Assembly: GCA_963675435.1 (NCBI GenBank)
Contig: OY776216.1
Location: forward strand, 5,022,001-5,086,000
Source: Saccharicrinis sp963675435
GTDB lineage: Bacteria; Bacteroidota; Bacteroidia; Bacteroidales; Marinilabiliaceae
DNA: 64,000 nucleotides
Direction of reading: 5' to 3'
Shown in pieces: positions 8,860 to 18,077 of the stretch (its first letter is position 1; each line of letters opens with the position of its first letter). The translations under genes were made by a program, and so were the position numbers. Below the pieces are notes generated by a model that searched no databases, was not told where the DNA came from, and saw only the letters and a program-made list of their open reading frames with translations.

Positions 8860-8921
8860 CTTATAGCTTTGAAGTATTTTCAGTGTGTAATAGATTTTTT
8901 AATGCGTATTACGGGGTTAAT
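8860..8921. repeat. Dispersed noncoding segment, related to 51655-51712
   Basis: Shares CTTAT..TTGAAGT, GTGTAATAGATTTT and TAAT..(A/G)TATT....GGTTTAAT-like blocks in the same orientation with the segment upstream of the unknown gene at 51919. By eye about three quarters of positions match over some 60 bp. Confidence 0.45.
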
Positions 8922-9258
8922 TGATCAGCAGCATTTAATGCTTTTTATTTGACTCACCTATGGTATAACTAGGATATGACCTTTTACTTACTATGGTTCT
9001 TTTATGTTTTTTCTTTGGTTCCTCTGAACAAATAGAAAACCAAAGTGATACCAAAATGAGCCGAAGACCTACCAAAGAAAAGTCAAAAAAGATCTCAAAA
9101 AAACCACAACCTGAAATATTTATATTTTATAATCAACTATTTACAAGCAATAAAAGCTACAGTAACTTTTTACATGTATAATTCTGCATATTTTAGTAAG
9201 CTTAGTTCCATAACATATTTTGAATTGCTTTCATTAAAATATGTATTGAAAAGAACTT

Positions 9259-9470
9259 GGCTCTAGTTTATATTAGCGTTGTTAATCACAATGTTTTCTT
9301 AGTCGCACAGTTTCCTATTGGAGCTGTGAGTTATAAGATGGAAGTTAGATGTTAGAGGAAATTTATTCTCATTAACAATTAATATACTTCTGGCTTCATG
9401 CTTCTAATAAAACAATACTGTCATTTAACCACGTTAGTATAAATTACAGCTAAGAACTTTAATACAACAT
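9259..9470. repeat. Noncoding dispersed repeat, copy B
   Basis: Second copy of the element at 6151-6375, same orientation, with the conserved blocks TAGCGTTGTTAATCACAATG, GAGGAAATTTATTCTCATTA and ACTTCTGGCTTCATGCTTCT. The 16 bases GCTCTGGTTTATATTA near 18043-18059, upstream of the S9 peptidase gene, resemble its first bases and may be a third, truncated trace. Confidence 0.75.
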
Positions 9471-9734
9471 TGTTTCACAATATCATAAAAGAACATAAAC
9501 AGGGTAATTTTCACAAAGCTAACGTGCTACTTAAAAGAACCATACTCCAAACAAAGGCTTTTATTTATAATATGAATTAAAAATGCTTATTCTAACTCGG
9601 ATTATTGCTAATGCAGGTATAATGCAAAACAAATACGTATAAAAAGACAGGATTTATAACATTTCTTAAGAACTAAAAAACAAACAAATTCAAGTTTTTT
9701 TAGTTACTTAAGAAAGCACTCAAACCGATAAAAT

Positions 9735-10382
9735 ATGTCAGATCACCATACTCATAAGAATAAAAAATACGAAGCAAAAACCCTTTGGGTTGTTTTATTA
9801 ACTGCCGTAACTATGGCTGTTGAAATTACTTTTGGTATAACTACCAAATCAATGGCTTTGCTCGCTGATGGAATTCATATGGGATCGCATGTTCTGGCAA
9901 TTGGGTTAAGTTGGTTGGCATACGTTATTGTTAGAAAAGTGTCTACAAGTAAAAAATACAATGGCGATTCTAATAAAATACTTTCATTATCGGGATATAG
10001 CAGTGGCTTAATTCTTCTAATATTTGCTTTTTTTATTTTAATAGAAGCCTTTCAGCGTTTTATTAATCCTGAGGTAATTATTTATAAAGACGCCATATTG
10101 GTTGCGGTTATAGGGTTAATTATAAATATTGCCAGTGCATTTTTGCTACACCATGATCACGAACATTCTGATCATAACATCCGGGCTGCTTATTTGCACG
10201 TAATTGCCGATGCTCTAACTAGTATATCTGCTATTGTTGGACTTATTGTGGCAATGGTATGGGATATTGCTTTTATCGATCCAATTGTTGCCGTAATCAG
10301 TTCTATCGTAATCATTAAATGGTCAATTGGACTATTAAAAGATAGTGGTAAAGTACTTCTTGACATGGATAAAAATGAATAA
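9735..10382 (+). CDS. CDF-family metal cation transporter lacking the C-terminal domain (DmeF-like)
   Basis: A 215-residue cation diffusion facilitator. About six membrane segments are visible, with the metal-site motifs LLADGIHMGSHV in TM2 and HVIADALTS (HxxxD) in TM5, and a His-rich cytoplasmic loop HHDHEHSDHN between TM4 and TM5. The HNIRAAYLHVIADALTS and GKVLLDM motifs resemble DmeF-type Co/Ni exporters. CDF proteins usually run to about 300 residues with a cytoplasmic ferredoxin-like dimerisation domain; here the protein stops right after KVLLDMDKNE, and no remnant of that domain follows. It exports divalent metal from the cytoplasm by proton exchange (family knowledge); the specific metal is inferred. 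Confidence 0.88.
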   Translation: MSDHHTHKNKKYEAKTLWVVLLTAVTMAVEITFGITTKSMALLADGIHMGSHVLAIGLSWLAYVIVRKVSTSKKYNGDSNKILSLSGYSSGLILLIFAFFILIEAFQRFINPEVIIYKDAILVAVIGLIINIASAFLLHHDHEHSDHNIRAAYLHVIADALTSISAIVGLIVAMVWDIAFIDPIVAVISSIVIIKWSIGLLKDSGKVLLDMDKNE

Positions 10383-10495
10383 CGCAATACGTTTGTCAAA
10401 AAGAAAGGAATTACAATAGAATAATACAGTCAAACTTTCGATTTTTTTCGTAAATTGCTCTGGCCTATAATTACAAACCCTGAGACAATTTACTT

Positions 10496-12859
10496 ATGGA
10501 ATTGGATAATGACCATATTAAACAACTTGAAAAACGGCTTGAAGCGCTAATAAAAAAACAAAATGATTTTAGTAGTGAAATCTACTTGTTAAAATTAGAG
10601 TTAAACAAACTCAAGAACAGTGTTTCATATTCATCAACTTCTTCTCAAGAAAAAGAGCATCCTGTTTCACCATATAATATAAATGAAAGTCATACCTCAA
10701 CTCACAATAAAGAAGTTGAAAAACAAACTGTACCAAATGATTTTCAGCATCAGGATAAAACAAACTTTCAGCATAAAATCAAAAATGATAGTAGAAAAAA
10801 AAATCTGGAAAAGTTTATTGGTGAAAATTTGATGAACAAAATAGGTATTGCCATTACAATTATTGGTTTGGCAATTGGAACCAAATACTCTATTGAACAC
10901 GAATTAATAAGTCCTTTAACCCGCATTATTATCGGTTATTTATTCAGTATTTCGCTTTTGGTTTTAGGTATTCGATTACGCCCTAAATACGAAAATTACA
11001 GCGCAGTATTGGTAAGTGGAGCCATGGCTGCAAAATATTTTATTACATTTTCTGCCTATAACTATTTTAACCTTATACCACAATCGGTGGCTTTTATACT
11101 AATGGTAATTTTTACTATTTTCACGGTATTGGCAGCACTCTCCTACAACCTTCAATTAATTGCTCATATTGGATTAGTAGGTGCATATGCCATTCCTTTT
11201 TTACTCAGTAACGATAGTGGCAGAGTAGAAATTTTATTTTCTTACATTACAATTATTAATGCAGGCATACTCTTTCTGTCCTTTAAAAAGTATTGGAAAC
11301 AGCTCTTTTATGTTTCATTTATATTAACCTGGTTAATCTTCTTTGCCTGGTTTATTCCTGAATACATATTTAACTTAAAGTTTGATAATAACTTTAACAT
11401 TGCTCTGGGATTTGCATCTATATTTTACATTACCTTTTATGTTACCTTTTTAAGTTATAAGTTGCTTAAAAATGAGATGTTTAACAAAGTTGACATAGCC
11501 CTTCTTCTTACTAATTCTTTTGTTTATTATGGCATAGGTTATGTCATTTTAGATATGGCAAAGTACGATCAACTATTAGGGCTATTTACCTTAAGTAATG
11601 CTATTATTCATTTTGTTGTTGCCTATACTGTATTTAAACACAAATTGGCTGATAAAAATTTATTCTATGTTATTATTGGTCTGGTTTTGGTATTTATTAC
11701 AACCGCTATCCCTGTTCAGTTAGAAGGAAGCTGGGTTACATTATTATGGGCCGGACAGGCTGCTGTTTTATTCTACATTGGCAGATCAAAACGTATCGGA
11801 TTTTATGAAATATTATCGTACCCGGTTATAATACTTGCATTTTTTAGTTTAGCACAAGATTGGATGGTAAATTACGCTCCTGCATTTTACAAAACAGATC
11901 ATAGAATGACTCTGATTTTAAATGTTCACTTTTTAAGTTCACTTTTATTTGTTGGAGCCTTTTCTTTTATGCAATATATCAATCATAAACAAGCTGAAAT
12001 CAATAATTCCTATCCTAAGATTTCACGTATCGCCAGCTATGTAATTCCTTCAATACTTATATTTTCTATTTATTACAGTTTTAGAATGGAAATTGCTCAA
12101 TATTGGAATCAGGCCCTTGTTGACAGTAAAATTTCTTTTACTCCGGAAGGTGAAACATACGCAAGTTTTTATAAAGATTACAACCTGTCAAAATTCAAAA
12201 CAATCTGGATTTTTAATTACACTTTTATATTTCTTTCTGCCTTATCTCTTTTAAACGTAATAAGAATAAAGAGCAAACAACTGGCTCACTCGGTATTAGC
12301 TATTAATGGCATTGTAATTATCTCATTTTTAATTGGTGGAATTATTGTTTTGGGAGAATTAAGAGATAGTTATGTAGAACAAACCTTAGCTCAGTTTTAT
12401 AAAAGAGATTTCTTCTGCGTTGGTATACGCTATGTTAGTATTATACTTTTGGCATTGTTAGTAATATCAAGCTTAAAACTTCAGCAAAAGTTCCCATTTA
12501 AACAACATATTTACAGCTACTTTGAGTTATTTATTCATGGTATTATTTTAAGCATTTTAAGTAATGAATTAATAACCTGGTTATCCACCAATAACGCTGA
12601 AGTAGCCTACAAAACAGGATTAAGCATATTGTGGGGTGCCTATTCATTAATTATGATTGTTATTGGTATTATTCAGAAAAAACAATATATAAGAATTGCT
12701 TCCATGGCAATATTTGCAGTTACATTAATAAAATTGTTTTATTATGATTTGTCAAACCTTGACACACTTCAGAAAACAATTGTTTTTGTGTCTCTTGGCA
12801 TATTCTTATTAATCATTTCCTTTTTATACAATAAATATAAAAACATCATTAATGAGTAA
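10496..12859 (+). CDS. DUF2339 polytopic membrane protein
   Basis: A 787-residue protein. Residues 1-45 form a charged coiled coil, 45-105 a polar linker, and from about 115 to the C-terminus there are more than 20 hydrophobic segments. The first membrane motif (ENLMNKIGIAITIIGLAIG, then the GYLFSISLLVLGIRLR segment) and the GAYAIPFLLS motif are typical of DUF2339. The family has no settled biochemical role; its size and topology suggest an envelope transport or anchoring function. It starts the four-gene operon 10496-17909 and overlaps the next gene by 8 bp. Confidence 0.88.
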   Translation: MELDNDHIKQLEKRLEALIKKQNDFSSEIYLLKLELNKLKNSVSYSSTSSQEKEHPVSPYNINESHTSTHNKEVEKQTVPNDFQHQDKTNFQHKIKNDSRKKNLEKFIGENLMNKIGIAITIIGLAIGTKYSIEHELISPLTRIIIGYLFSISLLVLGIRLRPKYENYSAVLVSGAMAAKYFITFSAYNYFNLIPQSVAFILMVIFTIFTVLAALSYNLQLIAHIGLVGAYAIPFLLSNDSGRVEILFSYITIINAGILFLSFKKYWKQLFYVSFILTWLIFFAWFIPEYIFNLKFDNNFNIALGFASIFYITFYVTFLSYKLLKNEMFNKVDIALLLTNSFVYYGIGYVILDMAKYDQLLGLFTLSNAIIHFVVAYTVFKHKLADKNLFYVIIGLVLVFITTAIPVQLEGSWVTLLWAGQAAVLFYIGRSKRIGFYEILSYPVIILAFFSLAQDWMVNYAPAFYKTDHRMTLILNVHFLSSLLFVGAFSFMQYINHKQAEINNSYPKISRIASYVIPSILIFSIYYSFRMEIAQYWNQALVDSKISFTPEGETYASFYKDYNLSKFKTIWIFNYTFIFLSALSLLNVIRIKSKQLAHSVLAINGIVIISFLIGGIIVLGELRDSYVEQTLAQFYKRDFFCVGIRYVSIILLALLVISSLKLQQKFPFKQHIYSYFELFIHGIILSILSNELITWLSTNNAEVAYKTGLSILWGAYSLIMIVIGIIQKKQYIRIASMAIFAVTLIKLFYYDLSNLDTLQKTIVFVSLGIFLLIISFLYNKYKNIINE

Positions 12860-14087
12860 TCTAGCCAAATCAACTATTCTTTTGTATCTAATTCTGTTTT
12901 TACCCCTACAGTCATGGGCTAAAATGGATGACTATAAATACAAAAGAGATTTAGAAATTACAGACAAGTGGCACACTATTATATTACCCAAAAATATATA
13001 TGGTAAAACATTACAAAGTCTGTATGATATTAGAATTTATGGCATTACAGCCTCTAATGACACTATTGAAGCTCCATATATCCTTAAATCTAACAAATCA
13101 AAACCTATTTATTCTGATTTTCCTTTTAAAGTAATTAACACTACTCAAAAGAATGATTTGCATTATATCACTTTTAAGTCAGATGATTCACATACGATTA
13201 ATAACATTCAGTTAAATTTTGAAAATGCTAATTTTGACTGGCATATTAAGCTGCAGGGTAGTAATGATCAGAATAACTGGTATACCATAATTAATGATTA
13301 CAGAATATTATCCATTAGTAATGATGATATTGATTACAAGTATACTAAAGTTCATTTTTCACCTTCTGAATATAAATATTTCAGGATTGAGATTCCATCA
13401 CATGAAAATCCCATATTAAAAGATGCTAAACTAACTCGTTTTAATACCACAAATGGAATTGCTGATACAATATTAGTTGACCATAAAGAAATGGTAATTC
13501 ATGAAAAAGAAACGGAAACGGAAATCGCCATCAAATTACCAAAATTTATAAGAACATCTGAAGTAGAAGTAAATATTGCAAACAACTTTGAATATTATAG
13601 AGATATTAAAATTAAATACATTAAAGACAGTATTAAAACTGAAACAGGTTGGATTTACCAGACTGAATTACTTTCAAATAAAACGATTAACTCCATTGAG
13701 CAGCCAAACTTTTCTTTTAAAAGCACAAACCTCAACAATCTTATTATTACATTAAAAAATGATTATAACCAACCTTTAAATATTAAGAATATAAAACTCA
13801 TTTGTTATCAACATTTGTTAGTGGCCCGTTTTACGCGAGATGCAAAATACTATTTGTGCTATGGAAAAAAATGGGAAAGTAAACCTGATTATGACATTGT
13901 AAATTTTAAAAATCATATTCCTGAAAATATTAAACCAATTATAGTTGGAAAAGAAAAAGTAATAAGCAATCATAATATTCCTATTAACAAACCATTATTT
14001 AATAAATATTGGCTTTGGGCAATAATGCTTGTTATTATACTTTTGCTTGGTTGGTCATCAAAACAGTTAATTAATAAAACAAAATAA
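12852..14087 (+). CDS. DUF3999-type exported, membrane-anchored protein
   Basis: A 411-residue protein with a signal peptide (about 1-23, ending LQSWA), a beta-rich extracytoplasmic region that includes a discoidin-like segment (WHIKLQGSNDQNNWYTI, then YKYFRIEIP), and a single C-terminal membrane helix (YWLWAIMLVIILLLGW) with a short basic tail. This layout and its place directly after a DUF2339 gene match DUF3999; the two families are recurrent neighbours. The 8-bp overlap with the DUF2339 gene indicates translational coupling and probably a complex. Predicted location: inner membrane with a large periplasmic domain. Confidence 0.75.
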   Translation: MSNLAKSTILLYLILFLPLQSWAKMDDYKYKRDLEITDKWHTIILPKNIYGKTLQSLYDIRIYGITASNDTIEAPYILKSNKSKPIYSDFPFKVINTTQKNDLHYITFKSDDSHTINNIQLNFENANFDWHIKLQGSNDQNNWYTIINDYRILSISNDDIDYKYTKVHFSPSEYKYFRIEIPSHENPILKDAKLTRFNTTNGIADTILVDHKEMVIHEKETETEIAIKLPKFIRTSEVEVNIANNFEYYRDIKIKYIKDSIKTETGWIYQTELLSNKTINSIEQPNFSFKSTNLNNLIITLKNDYNQPLNIKNIKLICYQHLLVARFTRDAKYYLCYGKKWESKPDYDIVNFKNHIPENIKPIIVGKEKVISNHNIPINKPLFNKYWLWAIMLVIILLLGWSSKQLINKTK

Positions 14088-14090
14088 TAA

Positions 14091-15929
14091 ATGCTTAAGT
14101 ACCTAACTTCCACCTTATTAATGTTGATTAATTTGGTATGCATTGCACAAAACAATGATGCTGAAGTTCTAAAATTCAACACCACTGTCGATTATAATGG
14201 TAGAAACATAAAAGAATCTTATGAATTTGAAATACAAATAAACAATGGAGCAGGCACTAAATATGCTGAAATAGAAATATATTATCAGGATAAAAATGCA
14301 CCAAAAGATTTAGAAGCAGATATTTATGATGTATTTGGAAACAAAATTAGGTCTCTGAAGAAAAAAGAGATTGTTACTAGAACTCCATGGAGTAGTACTG
14401 AGTTTCATACAGACACCCGAGTGTTAACTTTTGACTTAATTCATAATCGTTTCCCATATATCATAAAATACAGTTACTCTATTAATATCAATAACTACAT
14501 TTCTCTGGTAAGCTGGAATCCTATTCTTGATCCGAAAATTAAAACTCAACATTCAGAACTCACCCTACAGGTTCCAGAAAATACGCCTTTAAATATTTTC
14601 CTGCAACAAATGGACTCAGCAAAAATAGAAAACGCTGAGGGAAAAGATATATACTCATGGAATCTGGATAATTATATCACGCCTAAAAACGAAGCCTATG
14701 CTCCTCATATTAATAAAACTGCACCCACTGTTGAAGTGATGCCAAAGTCCTTTTTTTATGATATTCCTGGTGAGGCAAGTTCCTGGATTGATTTTGGAAA
14801 TTGGAAATATGAAATCATTAAAAAACTGGAGCAATTAACGCCCACTGAAATTAAAAAAGTTCATCAGTTAACGGATACAATTAGCAATATAACCGATAAA
14901 ATAAAAACTTTATACCACTACATGCAGGATAATACAAGATATATCCTGGTATCATTGGAAGAAGGAGGTCTGGTTCCTTACCCGGCCTCTTATGTTTGTA
15001 CAAACAAATTTGGAGATTGTAAAGCACTTTCTAATTATATGCGGGCTTTATTAAAAGAAATTGGCGTAGATTCATATTATACGTCTATCTATTCCGGATT
15101 AAAAGCAGCTCCTGTTAATCCAGACTTCCCTTCTCATCAATCCAATCACATTATACTTTGTGTACCCATGCAGAAAGATACCATATGGTTAGAATGCACT
15201 GATAAAACAGCCCCTTTTAATTATTTGGGTTCGTATACACAAAATCGATTGGCATTAACTATTCAGGAAAATCAAAGCAAATTAGTACAAACGCCAAAAC
15301 ACAATATGAATAATGCTTTAGAATCCTATACCACTCATATAAAAATTGACCAGGAAAATAACGTTACGTTTGACTGCAAGGGTAAGGTAATGGGTAATGA
15401 ATTTGACCGATTAAAATCATTTGATACCCAGCTCACAACTAAAGAAAAAGAACAATATATTGATCGTATTGGATTAATAAAAAAAGCAGATATATCAGAT
15501 TTTAAGATTACGCGACCAAACAGAGATTCAACATGGTTAAGTATTAATCTTAACGGAACTTCTCAATCCATATCCCAAAATATTGGAAACAAACATTTAT
15601 TACAGCCATTTAAATCCTTAAAAAACTATTTGGAAGAACCCAAAGACAGAGTAAATGACTTATTTATTTTTTACCCCATAAACAATTGTGATACTTTAAT
15701 TTATGAATTTCCTGAAAGTATCAATGAAGTAAAAGGCTTGACAGAAGTTACCATTGATTCCCCCTTTGGCAAATATTCGCGATCATATCATATAAAAGAA
15801 AATAAATTAATTATTTCCAGAATGATTCAAATTAATCAAGGATATTATCCCAAAGCAAAATATAAAGATTTTTATCAATTCTATAACAAATCAGTAAACA
15901 CTGACAATCAAAAATTTATCATTAATTAA
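14091..15929 (+). CDS. Exported DUF3857 / transglutaminase-like protein with intact triad
   Basis: A 612-residue protein with a signal peptide (1-20, LVCIAQ). An N-terminal DUF3857 beta domain spans about 30-240 and a transglutaminase-like core about 265-385. The papain-like triad is present: C310 in FGDCKALSNY, H353 in SNHIILCVP and D371 in LECTDKT. A beta-rich C-terminal domain follows. Such bacterial proteins are periplasmic Cys hydrolases or amide-transfer enzymes, with substrates mostly unknown. It begins 3 bp after the DUF3999 gene and precedes a second, catalytically altered member, so a working enzyme and a pseudoenzyme are encoded in tandem. Confidence 0.88.
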   Translation: MLKYLTSTLLMLINLVCIAQNNDAEVLKFNTTVDYNGRNIKESYEFEIQINNGAGTKYAEIEIYYQDKNAPKDLEADIYDVFGNKIRSLKKKEIVTRTPWSSTEFHTDTRVLTFDLIHNRFPYIIKYSYSININNYISLVSWNPILDPKIKTQHSELTLQVPENTPLNIFLQQMDSAKIENAEGKDIYSWNLDNYITPKNEAYAPHINKTAPTVEVMPKSFFYDIPGEASSWIDFGNWKYEIIKKLEQLTPTEIKKVHQLTDTISNITDKIKTLYHYMQDNTRYILVSLEEGGLVPYPASYVCTNKFGDCKALSNYMRALLKEIGVDSYYTSIYSGLKAAPVNPDFPSHQSNHIILCVPMQKDTIWLECTDKTAPFNYLGSYTQNRLALTIQENQSKLVQTPKHNMNNALESYTTHIKIDQENNVTFDCKGKVMGNEFDRLKSFDTQLTTKEKEQYIDRIGLIKKADISDFKITRPNRDSTWLSINLNGTSQSISQNIGNKHLLQPFKSLKNYLEEPKDRVNDLFIFYPINNCDTLIYEFPESINEVKGLTEVTIDSPFGKYSRSYHIKENKLIISRMIQINQGYYPKAKYKDFYQFYNKSVNTDNQKFIIN

Positions 15930-15965
15930 ATATCAAAAACAACTCTAAAAATACAATCTAAAATT

Positions 15966-17909
15966 ATGATCAAAAACTGGTACTTATTAAGCTTATTTAT
16001 CCTATTATTTCCTAAAATATCCAATTCTCAAAAAGCCCCTGAAAAAGCTAAAGTAGATATGTATATTGAAAAATGTGACTTTGAACCTGACGCTCCGGCG
16101 GTGGTACTTTTCGATAAAGGAAATGTATTTTTTCTTAGTGAAGAAGGTGGTTTTAATATAAAATATACGAGACACAAAAGAGTAAAGATTTTTAAAGAAG
16201 CTGCGTTTGATCAGGGTGAAATTGAAATCCCTCTATACATTGGCGACTTAAGCAGTGAAGTAGTTCAAGATATAAAAGCTACGACTTACTATTACGATGG
16301 AAAAACAATTGAAAAAACAGAGCTCGATCGTAATCAAATATTTGAAGAACCCATTAATAAACATTGGTATCAGAAAAAATTTGCGATGCCTAATTTAAAA
16401 GAGGGATGTGTTGTAGATTACACATATACGGTTATTTCTCCATTTATCTTCAACCTTCCGGATTGGGATTTTCAGGATGTTATACCTACAATTTACAGTG
16501 AATATCAAACCAACATGATTCCATTTTATACCTACACTTATCGTGCTCAAGGATTTAATACTTTTGATGTTTTTGAAAGCGGAGAAAGTAAAGGTTTAGA
16601 CAGACAGTTTATGAACCTTACTTTTAAAGATATGAATTACACTTTTGGAATGAAAAATATTCCATCTTTTAAGGATGAAAGTTTTATTAGCTCCAAAGAA
16701 GATTATATCAAAAAAATTGATTTCCAATTATCTGAAATTAACTATCCATCAGGGTACTCTAAAAAAGTATTAACAACCTGGCCAGCATTAGCTAAAGATT
16801 TAATGGACTATGTTGATTTTGGTACATACATTAAAAAATCAGCTAAAATCGGAAGTAAGGAATTTACTCATCTTCAGAGTAAAAACGATATGGAAAAAAT
16901 TGAAGCGGTTTTAAAATATATGAAAAACAATTACAAATATAATGGCAGAAACAGTTATTCAGCATCGGAGAGTATAAAGAATTTTATGAAACTTAAAACT
17001 GGTAACAGTGCAAATATTAACCTGATGGCTTTAGGCCTTTTACAAAGCCTGAATGTAGATTGCAAACCGGTTATAATAAGTACTCGTGATCATGGAAAAG
17101 TATATGAAAATTTTCCATTTGCTGATTTTTTTAATTATGTATTGATCATAGCAACTGTGGCTGACAAAAAACTAATTCTGGATGCAACAGATCCATATTG
17201 TCCTACAAACCTTATTCCTGCAAATTGTTGCAATGGAAAAGGTTTTATTGTTGATGAAGAAGAAGAAAAATGGGCAAATATATATAACAATTTGCCCTCT
17301 CATGATATGACATCATTATCATATATTTATAATCCGGAAACAAACCAACTAGAAGGAAGTGCAATGGTTAAAACAACCGGACATATTGCAATCGCTGAAA
17401 GAAAAAGATATACATCTGATGAAGAAAAATTTGTGGATCACATTAATTCTGAAGGATTAAAAGTTAAAGATGATATTGCTGTCAATGCCGAAGAAAAAGA
17501 AGATCAGTTTAATTATAGTTTTGATTTTACCAGCAGTGTTGATCAAATTGATAACCAGATTATAATTACTCCTTTCATGAAACTTCCTGTACAGGATAAT
17601 CCTTTTAAACAAAAAGAAAGAGATTATAGTATTGATTTTGTTTATCCTTTCGTTAAAAAATTTCAGGTAAGCATTAAATTACCAGATAAGTATAAAATTG
17701 AAAAACTACCGGTTGATGTAATTAGAAATACCAAAAGCATTGCTTTAAGTTATAAAATAACCCTGTTAGAAAACAATACGCTTATTATTTCTACTAATTA
17801 TCAAATTAAAAAACCAATCTATCCTTCTTCTGCATACAACGAACTCAAATCTTTTTACAAATTAGTAACAGAACAACTCAATCAAAGTATCGTAGTTACA
17901 AAAATCTGA
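15966..17909 (+). CDS. Exported DUF3857 / transglutaminase-like protein, predicted pseudoenzyme
   Basis: A 647-residue protein with a signal peptide (1-21), an N-terminal DUF3857 domain (about 60-240), a transglutaminase-like core (about 305-415) and a C-terminal beta domain. Aligned with its neighbour, the catalytic Cys is Ser (S348 in KTGNSANINL), the His is Tyr (Y391 in FFNYVLIIA) and only the Asp remains (D409 in LDATDP). It is therefore probably not a cysteine enzyme; it may bind ligands or regulate the active partner. It is the last gene of the operon, 36 bp after the previous stop and followed by a strong terminator. Confidence 0.85.
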   Translation: MIKNWYLLSLFILLFPKISNSQKAPEKAKVDMYIEKCDFEPDAPAVVLFDKGNVFFLSEEGGFNIKYTRHKRVKIFKEAAFDQGEIEIPLYIGDLSSEVVQDIKATTYYYDGKTIEKTELDRNQIFEEPINKHWYQKKFAMPNLKEGCVVDYTYTVISPFIFNLPDWDFQDVIPTIYSEYQTNMIPFYTYTYRAQGFNTFDVFESGESKGLDRQFMNLTFKDMNYTFGMKNIPSFKDESFISSKEDYIKKIDFQLSEINYPSGYSKKVLTTWPALAKDLMDYVDFGTYIKKSAKIGSKEFTHLQSKNDMEKIEAVLKYMKNNYKYNGRNSYSASESIKNFMKLKTGNSANINLMALGLLQSLNVDCKPVIISTRDHGKVYENFPFADFFNYVLIIATVADKKLILDATDPYCPTNLIPANCCNGKGFIVDEEEEKWANIYNNLPSHDMTSLSYIYNPETNQLEGSAMVKTTGHIAIAERKRYTSDEEKFVDHINSEGLKVKDDIAVNAEEKEDQFNYSFDFTSSVDQIDNQIIITPFMKLPVQDNPFKQKERDYSIDFVYPFVKKFQVSIKLPDKYKIEKLPVDVIRNTKSIALSYKITLLENNTLIISTNYQIKKPIYPSSAYNELKSFYKLVTEQLNQSIVVTKI

Positions 17910-17937
17910 TATTTAGATTCTTAAAACTTTAATTTTG

Positions 17938-17987
17938 AACTCAAACTATTTGAACATTTTCAATTTCAAATTAGTTTGAGTTTTTTT
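17938..17987 (+). terminator. Strong terminator of the DUF2339 operon
   Basis: An 11-bp perfect stem, AACTCAAACTA with TAGTTTGAGTT, followed by a T run. It closes the four-gene unit 10496-17909. Confidence 0.85.
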
Positions 17988-18077
17988 ATAACATTATTTA
18001 AACCTTTCAATTACATCGATTAGCACTTCTTTATTAAATTGAGCTCTGGTTTATATTAAAACATTAAAAGTCATTAC

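Larger units (their letters stand above)
8760..9734. other. 975-bp region without a convincing gene
   Basis: Both strands lack a credible coding frame; the longest plus frame (8993-9181) is a Lys/Ser-rich 62-mer with no family features. The region holds a segment related to 51655-51712 (at 8860-8921), a perfect 8-bp inverted repeat CTTTGGTT/AACCAAAG at 9013-9020 and 9038-9045, and repeat copy B at 9259-9470. It probably represents decayed or mobile noncoding DNA plus the leader of the CDF gene. Confidence 0.5.

Noticed and set aside
9013..9045. Inverted repeat CTTTGGTT/AACCAAAG as a terminator or operator
   Set aside because: The 17-nt loop and lack of a T run or adjacent gene give no support for a function.
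8993..9181. 62-residue plus-strand frame
   Set aside because: Lys/Ser-rich, no family features, lies in a noncoding, repeat-bearing gap; likely chance.
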